This document shows, one piece after another, positions 56,550-64,000 of a stretch of DNA of 64,000 nt. Made by a program: the position numbers and the translations under genes. The stretch is from Campanula takesimana (lineage: Eukaryota; Streptophyta; Magnoliopsida; Asterales; Campanulaceae), in NCBI GenBank assembly GCA_026119855.1, contig JAOWBW010001597.1, forward strand, positions 184,494 through 248,493, written 5' to 3'. The notes beneath the pieces were generated by a model, which saw nothing but the letters and a program-made list of their open reading frames with translations, searched no databases and was not told the origin of the DNA. Within the stretch, counting starts at the first letter, position 1. The number at the start of each line of letters is the position of its first letter.

Positions 56550-56696
56550 TACTCCCTCCGTCCCAATTTAAACTTCAAAAAACTTTTGGTTCAAGAATTA
56601 AGATAAAGGTGATGTGTTGTGAGTGTAGATGGTTTGGTTTGAAATTTAAAACCAAAAATAAAAATTTTTGAAATTTAAAGTAAGGCGGAGGGAGTA
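56550..56696. mobile_element. Stowaway-type MITE in the hAT-type element
   Basis: CTCCCTCCGTCCCAATTTAA and TTTAAAGTAAGGCGGAGGGAG, TA flanks, 147 bp. Confidence 0.82.
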
Positions 56697-56780
56697 TAAA
56701 TAAAATGGGGCCCCTTAAAATTTTGGGGCCCTGTGCTATTGACCCTAATGTTCTTGCTAATCACAGGCCCTGCGTCCAGT

Positions 56781-57126
56781 AATATCCATCATTGACTTAT
56801 TAAAAAAAACTTGCATTGCATCAGACTAATCTTAACTCTGGTTTTACAACTTTAATATTCATTTAATCATTTATTATATCATTATGGCACATAGCTAATT
56901 AAAATTCTTTCCATGTAAAAGTTGCGCAGTGTGATCTCTTCATTCGACCTATCTCTTCCTCTAGTCTTCCTCTACCCTGACTTTCTTTTTCCCATTTTCC
57001 CTCCATAATCACTAAAATTTTAAATAACTTTACAAATAAGTTATAGTCTGAAGTTTGGTCCGAATTGTAGTTTGGTGCCTAATACCAATACAAACACCAA
57101 GGGAGACCTATGGTTGAACTGTTTAG
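56781..57126. other. Spacer
   Basis: AT-rich with a pyrimidine-rich part near 56935-57003; no gene. Confidence 0.4.
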
Positions 57127-57387
57127 TACTCCCTCTATCCCTAAATGAGTGTCCATTTTCAAAAAATCTTTGTCCCTAAATGAGTGTCTTTTTTTAACAT
57201 AACTTTCTCCCTAAACGTTTTTTTTCGAAATTTTTTTCACCGGTTTCTTTATACGTGCAAAACTAAAGGTTTGGAAAGAAGATTACAAGATTATATATGA
57301 ATCGTTGTTACCAAATTGTTCAAAAGTTGAGATTTTCAGTGTCCCTTAAAATGAAATTTGGACACTCATTTAGGGACAGAGGGAGTA
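57127..57387. mobile_element. Stowaway-type MITE
   Basis: CTCCCTCTATCCCTAAATGA and TCATTTAGGGACAGAGGGAG, TA flanks; same family as 43459. Confidence 0.88.
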
Positions 57388-57920
57388 ATTTTTTTCAAAA
57401 GTGTTGCACCAATCTAAGTATTTTCCATCACATTGATCAAATGCCTAGACTATTACATAGTTCCCTAATCTATTACATAAAATCCCTAAGCAACAGAATC
57501 TCTACACTAGAAACTTGGCTACAAACTTACAACTAAAATAATATATTGATTCTTTATAAAAAGATATCTTAGCCCAATCAAATTTATTACTGAAAATAGT
57601 TAGTCTTATGAAAAACCTGTTTTATACTAAGAGATGTGTAAAAAGTGTTTGCATTAAGAGATTCTATTTTTCATTAAGGGATGAAAACAAGTTTTACACT
57701 AAAACAAGTGTAAAACAATTTTTTCTCAAGATTTTCACTACTGAAAAAGAAATAATCCAACAAAATTTATTATTTCCACGCTACGCCGTATAAGTTTTTT
57801 TTTTTGGTTAACTTTTCAATACTTTAAAAACTATATTGATTCTTGTTCATTGTATATATATATTGATTTAATTACTAAAAGATATTAAGTTGTTGAGTTT
57901 ATATCAAAAATTCAATAAAG
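57388..57920. other. AT-rich spacer
   Basis: No gene. The part at 57600-57730 resembles the TGTAAAAC subrepeats of the MITE at 43746. Confidence 0.4.
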
Positions 57921-58544
57921 TTTTTTTTTTTTTTTTTTTAAGCAAAAACAATATCGATTGCATTAATAAAATTGTAAAAGATGGTGATCCACATCAGTCG
58001 GAGGCTCATCCCAAATACAAGATTTATACGACCACGTACAATTGTAACAAACTGTCCGTTTAAAGTAAAATAGCCTAATACATCTGGAACAACAATCTCT
58101 AACCGACACCAGATCTCCAACAAATGCCCTTACAAACAATGACATGCGACGCCCAAATGCCTCTCAAAGCAAAACTTGGACACGGCCTATTAACGACCTT
58201 CACAAAAACCCTCCACGGTAAGAATTTCGCTTTGAAAACATGACAAAGTAACACATTTGGGTAGGCAATAAATGCCAAACCAAGCATTGCAAGCATTGCA
58301 ACAAGAACAAATAAAAATAATACACGAAGGCTCTCAACAAGGAGAGAATGCAAAGGCTCTCGACAAATGAGAGAATACGAAGGCTCTCGACAAAGGAGAG
58401 AAGACAAGTAATACCAGAAAGAAGGCAAAAACCATAATATATGAAAAATGATAGATACCAAATCATTTCTGAAGCGAACGGGTGTTTGATTGACGCTTGA
58501 ACGTTGCCGATAATTGAGACCGCAACAAACGAATCTCTCCTCCA
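57921..58544 (-). mobile_element. Possible 3' end of a non-LTR retrotransposon (minus strand)
   Basis: A 19-base T-run (57921-57939) would be the poly(A) tail of a minus-strand element. The sequence above it has no LTR and open frames without motifs. At 58320-58412 a 33-bp unit (GGCTCTCGACAAANGAGAGA) is repeated three times. A weak call. Confidence 0.3.
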
Positions 58545-58549
58545 TAAAT

Positions 58550-59193
58550 TGTTGGGATTGGAGTCATAAACTACGATGAAGCAAAGGGGAGAAAGAGTCT
58601 AAGTCATGGGGAGTTGGTAGAGGTCAAGAGGAGTTGAAGGAGGAGGAAACAAGCTGTTGTGGAGGGCTGAGGGGGGTCACTGAGCAAGACAAAACGGGGA
58701 GGGACAATCTGATGGACCGGGCGCTCGCCCGCTCTGGGACCGGGCGCTCGCCCGCCTGACGGGACAGACCCAGTTTTTATCATTGTTTCCTATTTTGATG
58801 CAATCTCTTCCAAACGACTCAGGGCTTCCTTGTACACCTATATAAGCATAAATTCGTCCATAATATTGTGTGCTTGATAGGAGAAAGTTAGGATATCAAA
58901 GGGAGCCACAAAATAGTGTCTAGGAGGGGGCCGGGGGCCTAGGAGAGCCATGGAGAATAGCCATGCTAGATCTATATGAGTGCATGTGCTAAAGTTGTAA
59001 TCCTTCATATATTATTATAATGATATCCTGGCTTGGTGCCTCCGGATGTAGCCACAGGGGTGGTGAACCGGGTAACAAATCATGGTGTTCTTGCTCTTTC
59101 ATATTATATTATTCATGTGTTGAATTACTTTCTCCATGTTGATGACTGATAGTATGGGCTAGTGGATGCGGAGATCCTCCCAATTCCCCAACA
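58550..59193 (+). mobile_element. Solo LTR, 644 bp
   Basis: Starts TGTTGGG and ends CCCCAACA, TSD TAAAT (58545-58549 and 59194-59198). TATA box TATATAAG at 58839-58846. Two copies of CCGGGCGCTCGCCCGC at about 58717-58758, upstream of the TATA box. No internal region. Confidence 0.85.
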
Positions 59194-59198
59194 TAAAT

Positions 59199-59696
59199 GT
59201 CGCCGACCGTACCAATCGATTTTATCGAAAAACAATAAATCTCTCGTAGTTTAAATATTTAATCATTAATTACTAATGATTAATGTTTAAATTACGAAAT
59301 TTTTAAGAATCAAAGTTAGAAAAAACAATGAAAACAAGAAGATTAGTCGGAGAAGAACTGAGGAAAGGAAGAACCAAGGAAGAAGAAGAAGTTGGCAGAC
59401 GGTTTCAGGTCAATAATAAAGCTTTTATTGGCATTTAAAATATATGGCGTTATTTAATTTAGGTGTATTGAGATTTAAGAACTCTAGTGGCATGGTGACA
59501 TGTTTTAGTAAGTTGACTTTTGCGCTCTGGTTAATTGCTAGTCCATTCTGGCTATTGCTGCAGCAACCACCGGGCCACCGCCCATCCATCATCAGTCCAC
59601 GGTATTTAATACTTTCTGGCTAAAGATCTGTGTTGTTGCAACAATATTGCAGTTGTAACCGGTCTAATCACTCGTGCAATGAAGTAGTTGTGGAAA
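59199..59696. other. Spacer
   Basis: An inverted pair AGTTTAAATATTTAATCATT / AATGATTAATGTTTAAAT is near 59250-59295. No gene. Confidence 0.4.
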
Positions 59697-59702
59697 TCTA
59701 TC

Positions 59703-59733
<31 letters not shown>

Positions 59734-60054
59734 GTATATATACATATATACATATATATTAAAGTTGGTGAGGAGGGTCATGGTATTGCCACATAGACAA
59801 GTCTTAGAGAAATGTTGCATTTGGTGTTGCCACATCATTACCACTCTTATAAATAAGAGACTTTTCAAATTCTTTTTATTAGCTAATAGTATTAGCTAAT
59901 AGTATTAGTTACTATATAGGGTAACTATTATAGTTAAATACTATAATTAACTAATATTTATAATAGTAATAGTTACTATAATAGGTAACTAATATAGTTA
60001 ACTACTATAGTAACTAATACTTATAATAGTAATAGTTACTATAATAAGTAACTA

Positions 60055-60229
60055 ACCAAAGAGCTCTAGCTCAAGTGGTATCCGGTATAAGCTTCCCATG
60101 CGGAGGTCTCGAGTTCGAATCCCGTTAGGGAGATTTGTATTAGCCTATTTATAGGCCTAGTTGTAGCCTAAGGGCAATTTATCTATCATTAATGAAATAA
60201 AAAAAAAAAAACCTAATTTAAAAAAAAAA
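60055..60229 (+). mobile_element. tRNA-derived SINE, copy 1
   Basis: A box TAGCTCAAGTGG (60067-60078), B box GAGTTCGAATCC (60111-60122), A-rich tail; TSD of 18 bp TACTATAATAAGTAACTA (60037-60054 and 60230-60247). Confidence 0.88.
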
Positions 60230-60428
60230 TACTATAATAAGTAACTATAATAATAGTTAACTATATACTTATAATAGTAATAGTTACTATAATAGGTAAC
60301 TATTATAGTTAACTACTATAGTAACTAATACTTATAATAGTAATAGGTACTATAATAGGTAACTAATACAGTTAACTACTATAGTAACTAATACTTATAA
60401 TAGTAATAGTTACTATAATAAGTAACTA

Positions 60429-60629
60429 ACCAAAGAGCTCTAGCTCAAGTGGTATCCGGCATATGCTTCCCATGCGGAGGTCTCGAGTTCGAATCCCGTT
60501 AGGGAGATTTGTATTAGCCTATTTATAGGCCTAGTTGTAGCCTAAGGGCAATAGTTGTAGCCTAAGGGCAATTTATCTATCATTAATGAAATTAAAAAAA
60601 AAAAAAAACCTAATTTAAAAAATAAATAA
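60429..60629 (+). mobile_element. tRNA-derived SINE, copy 2
   Basis: Same A and B boxes as copy 1 and the same flanking AT array, so it arose by duplication of the surrounding segment. It has an internal 20-base duplication (AGTTGTAGCCTAAGGGCAAT). Confidence 0.85.
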
Positions 60630-60832
60630 TACTATAATAAGTAACTATAATAATAGTTAACTATATACTTATAATAGTAATAGTTACTATAATAAGTAAC
60701 TATTATAGTTAACTACTATAGTAAACTAATACTTATAATAGTAATAGGTACTATAATAGGTAACTAATATAGTTAACTACTATAGTAACTAATACTTATA
60801 ATAGTAATAGTTAAACTATTATAGTTAACTAT

Positions 60833-61110
60833 TACTACATACGTCCCAGAGCAAGAGTCCTACTTTCTATTTTGATATGTCACAGAGTAAAAGTCTTTTT
60901 CCTAAAATGACAAAGAATCTTTACTATTCATCTCAGTCATTCTCTCTCCTACTTTACTTTTATACTCACAAAATCAATCAACTTATTATTCACTCTCACT
61001 CATTCTCTCACCTAATTTACTTTTACACTCACAACATTTACTTTACTTCCATCATTTTTTATTTTCGTGCAAATGGGAGATAGGACTCTTACTCCGGGAC
61101 GGAGGGAGTA
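60833..61110. mobile_element. Stowaway-type MITE in the AT array
   Basis: CTACATACGTCCCAGAGCAA and TTACTCCGGGACGGAGGGAG, TA flanks. Confidence 0.78.
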
Positions 61111-61571
61111 ATATTTAACTATTATAACTAACTAATACTATTAATAGTATTAGTTAATTATAATAGTTAAATATAATTATTAACTATAATAGTTACTATA
61201 TAAGTTAATTATTATTAATAATAGTATTAGTTAATCATAATTGTTACAATATATATTAACTATTACTATTAATTATATTATTTAATCATAATAGTTACTA
61301 TATAGTATGTTAACTATTACTATTAATACCATTAAGTTTTTTGAAATATTCATACAACGGACTTAAATGTATTTCTAAATTAATTAAAAAATATATTTAT
61401 TACAACTATGTACAACCAAAGCTATAAAAATGTTTTTAATTAATTTAAAATATACATATATTTTCAAATAAAATTATTATGTTAATTTATCAATTAAAAA
61501 GGAAAATACAAAAAACATTAACGGAATAGATTCCCGTGCAGAGCACGGGTTACCTACTAGTTGTATGAATT

Positions 61572-62022
61572 TGTTGGGATAACAGTACTCCCGTTGAAGC
61601 CTCATATATCATACGTCAATTTGGAGAGTAAAATCGTCAATTTGAAGAGTAAAATTGATGAACTATATACTCTCTCCGTCCCACCACAAGTGAGACTAAT
61701 TTCCTTTTCAGTCCGTCCCACCACAAGTGAGACTGCCCAAAATGAAATGTTTTAATATATTTATATTCAACAAACCCCACTATTTAACCTCATTCATTCT
61801 CTCTCTTTATTTTCCACCACTCATTTTATTCAACCAACACTATTATTTACCCCTCATATCTCTCTTTATTTCTATCACACACACTACCTTTTCTTAATTA
61901 TTGTGCCCCACAAGTTTGTCTCACTTGTGGTGGGACAGAGGGAGTATATGTTAGCTAAATCACCCCTTAAACAAGGTCTTTTAAGGGGATGATGACCAAA
62001 TTCTAATATGGTATCAGAGCCG
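61572..62022 (+). mobile_element. LTR-like fragment with primer site
   Basis: From TGTTGGGATAACAGTACTCC a stretch interrupted by a MITE leads to TTCTAATA and directly to TGGTATCAGAGCC (62010-62022), the tRNA-Met primer site. No polypurine tract or second LTR is seen. A truncated TRIM or other LTR element. Confidence 0.5.
61668..61946. mobile_element. Stowaway-type MITE in the LTR-like fragment
   Basis: CTCTCTCCGTCCCACCACAA and TTGTGGTGGGACAGAGGGAG, TA flanks. The left end repeats CCGTCCCACCACAAGTGAGA twice. Confidence 0.88.
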
Positions 62023-62617
62023 GCTCAAGTTGATGATGAGCTTGAGTTAACCCGTGTTGGGTGACTGTATTGGGTTTGAGATGATAATAATGCTGGCGTA
62101 ATGATGATCCACCACGTGTAGAGCCCATAATAACTCCCACCCACCATTTCTTCAAATATTTTCAACAATTTACTTCAAATTTATACTAATTATTTTTTTT
62201 TTAAAAAAAAATATTCGTTATTGTTTAACATTTATAAATAATATTAAGTTATATAAATTTATTTTATAATTTTTATTCGTGTACTCCCATGTCAATAAGA
62301 AAAATAAAAAATAGATATTTTAAAAGAAAAATAAGAAAACAGGATAGAGCATCACTAACCCTTGCACCAATATTTGAGAAATGGATAGAGTTGCTCCATA
62401 ATAGAACAATGTTATAATTTTGTTGTAGGAAAACAATGTTTATTTTTCAAGTTTTAAAGTGTAGTTGGAGAAGGCTCACCACTAGTTGTTTATGTGGAGT
62501 CCAATTGAAATGTGCTTCCTTCATAGTAATGTCTAAAATCTGAAATTTTAATTATATTATAATTAAAAATACATTTTATTTTATTTCTAATATTTATTTT
62601 TGAAATCAAGTGGATAA
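62023..62617. other. Spacer
   Basis: AT-rich; no gene. Confidence 0.4.
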
Positions 62618-62626
62618 AATATTTTT

Positions 62627-63965
62627 GGGCAAATTGCACATACTACTATTAAGTTTACACGGAGTTGCAAATTAATGTGGGTCATACATTACCAAAATTT
62701 GTAATTTAGTGCATAATGTTCACACAAAATTGCAATCCACTGCAATTTTAGATGACTGATATAATGGATGGATGGTAGTTAACAATAGTTAACAAAACGA
62801 ATGAAAAGGTTAACAGAATTTCTAAAACATTCATTGATCACCCCTATAATTTAACAAAATTTCAATTTCATAGTATTTTCATCAATTATACCACAACAAA
62901 TAAAATAATAATAATAATGATTTCTATAAAATAACAATATTTTTAATTTATTTGAAGAGATAACAATATTTTAATAAACAAAATATAATTTTGTTATTAA
63001 AAAAAATGTTACTATACGATTCAAAATGACAAATTTCTACGACAAATTTCTGCCATATTTTCAAAATTCCCCAAGTTCAATTTCAAAACACAAGTTGATC
63101 TATCTTGGTGTTGCCACCACTGTTGCCTCTCTTGTGATTTCTTCAAATCTATACGTTTTCGGCTTCAGATCTGTCTATTACGGTTCAAAATGACAAAAAT
63201 AATAAAAAGAATTTTTCGACTGCGGTATAAGAGACAGTTCGATTTGAGGGTTGATTGTCAAATTTATATTTCATTCAAAATTATTGTGATGCAGTTGTTA
63301 ATGTCATATGATGTGATATTGATAATTATAAAGAGTAAAATTCTACTAAGTGACAAAAAATTGAATGAAGTAGCAAATTTGACAATAAAACCTCAAATCA
63401 GATTGTCTCTTGTATCGCAGCCGAGAATTTTTATTTTTTGTCATTTTGAACCGTAATAGTCAGATCTGAAGTCGAAATAATATAGATTTGAAGAAATCAC
63501 AAAGAAAGACAACAGTTTTGCAACATCGAAGATGTGTCGACTTATGTTTTGAAATGAAATTTGTGGTAAAATTTTGAAAATATAAGCAAAAAAATTCGTC
63601 GCAAAAATTTGTCATTTTTAACCCTAATAGTGACATTTTTAATATTGATTTAAAAAATATTATGTTATATTTATTAAATTGTTATCTCTCTCCAAATAAA
63701 AATAAAAATATTGTTATTTATAGAAATTCATTAACTTTTTTTTTTGGTTTGTTGTGGTATAATTGATGGAATAATAGGAAATTAAAATATGTTAAATTAT
63801 AAGGGTGGTCAATGCAAATTTTAGAAAATCCATTATAACAGTAATCGAAAATTGCAGTGAATTGCAACTTTGTGTAAACATTATGCATTAAATTATAATT
63901 TTTGGTACTTTATGACTACATTACAACTACGTATAAATTTAGCGGTAGTATATTGCAATTTTCCC
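62627..63965. mobile_element. Foldback MULE-like element, 1339 bp
   Basis: Starts GGGCAAATTGCACATACTAC and ends with its diverged complement; TSD AATATTTTT / AATATTCTT, 9 bp with one change (62618-62626 and 63966-63974). The two halves are inverted copies over most of the length, with the centre near 63300. No transposase. Confidence 0.82.
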
Positions 63966-64000
63966 AATATTCTTCCTCCCAACTGTGAAAATATTCGATT

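Larger units (their letters stand above)
55927..56772. mobile_element. hAT-type element with two nested MITEs
   Basis: Starts CAGGCCCGTCTC, ends ACAGGCCCTG, TSD CGTCCAGT (55919-55926 and 56773-56780). The inner GGGGGCCCTGGGC and GGGGCCCTGTGC stretches pair. MITEs at 56232 and 56550 lie inside. No transposase. Confidence 0.85.
59880..61330. repeat. AT-rich array of TAACTATTATAGTTA-type repeats
   Basis: Short palindromic units (ATAGTTAACTACTATAGTAAC and TTATAATAGTAATAGTTACT) recur many times. A segment of about 370 bp containing a SINE is repeated in tandem. Confidence 0.8.
59697..61560 (+). mobile_element. Candidate non-autonomous Helitron
   Basis: Starts TCTATCTATATATA after an A and ends CTAG before a T, the host A/T pair being typical. 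Seven bases before CTAG stands the hairpin CCCGTGC-AGA-GCACGGG (61533-61549). No TSD or TIR is needed for this class. Inside are an AT-rich array, two SINE copies and a Stowaway. The 3' end is convincing; the 5' end is less certain, since TC plus TA-repeats is common. Confidence 0.65.

Noticed and set aside
58099..58545. 148-codon open frame on the minus strand
   Set aside because: No recognised motif; it includes the 33-bp tandem repeats and leads up to the LTR insertion site. Kept only as a possible retroelement tail.
60067..60122. A tRNA gene
   Set aside because: A and B boxes are present but the sequence cannot fold into a tRNA with acceptor stem and ends in an A-rich tail between long TSDs, hence a SINE.

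Overview
The window is nuclear DNA of a flowering plant, almost certainly a eudicot: AT-rich, with long introns, GT-AG splicing, plant-type genes and very many Stowaway-type MITEs. The species cannot be told from the sequence. Host genes take up only about a third of the window; the rest is transposons nested in one another, many with readable target-site duplications (TSDs).

Layout. 1-7799: 3' part of a Sirevirus-like Ty1/copia element (broken RT/RNase H, a downstream spliced accessory ORF that is also broken, polypurine tract, 3' LTR). 7800-12640: G-rich repeats, a hAT-type element and a 2.5-kb solo LTR. 13272-27231 (+): a type II pantothenate kinase gene in ten exons; its 6.2-kb fifth intron holds, on the opposite strand, a five-exon papain-like cysteine protease gene without a propeptide, and its 2.9-kb seventh intron holds two foldback elements. 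28341-31680 (-): a DUF220-type gene. 31953-33990: a minisatellite with a unit of about 31 bp. 34-40 kb: two orphan exon-like pieces, a SINE, a TRIM and several MITEs. 40511-41692 (-): a secreted GH17 beta-1,3-glucanase gene. 44838-50124: a complete but decayed Ty3/gypsy element, probably of the CRM lineage, inside a MITE. 50865-51826: a hAT-type element. 52519-53225 (+): a small single-pass membrane protein gene whose 3' repeat region is in another frame. 54-64 kb: nested hAT-type elements and MITEs, a solo LTR, a Helitron candidate carrying a SINE-bearing AT-rich array, and a foldback MULE-like element at the right edge.

The genes do not form a pathway. Pantothenate kinase starts CoA synthesis; the protease, the glucanase and the membrane protein are independent. 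The exons I assigned to the pantothenate kinase, protease, DUF220 and GH17 genes join in frame with GT-AG borders and give proteins of 386, 302, 338 and 349 residues.

The most interesting signals are: the antisense protease with its catalytic residues in place but no propeptide, and with the start of its exon 2 copied several times in its own intron; a strongly strand-biased CCGCA motif through the Sirevirus-like element; GC-rich repeated or palindromic modules in the LTRs of unrelated families; three near-palindromic foldback elements; and related empty sites inside the window that prove Stowaway insertions. I found no RNA gene other than tRNA-derived SINEs, and no CRISPR array.
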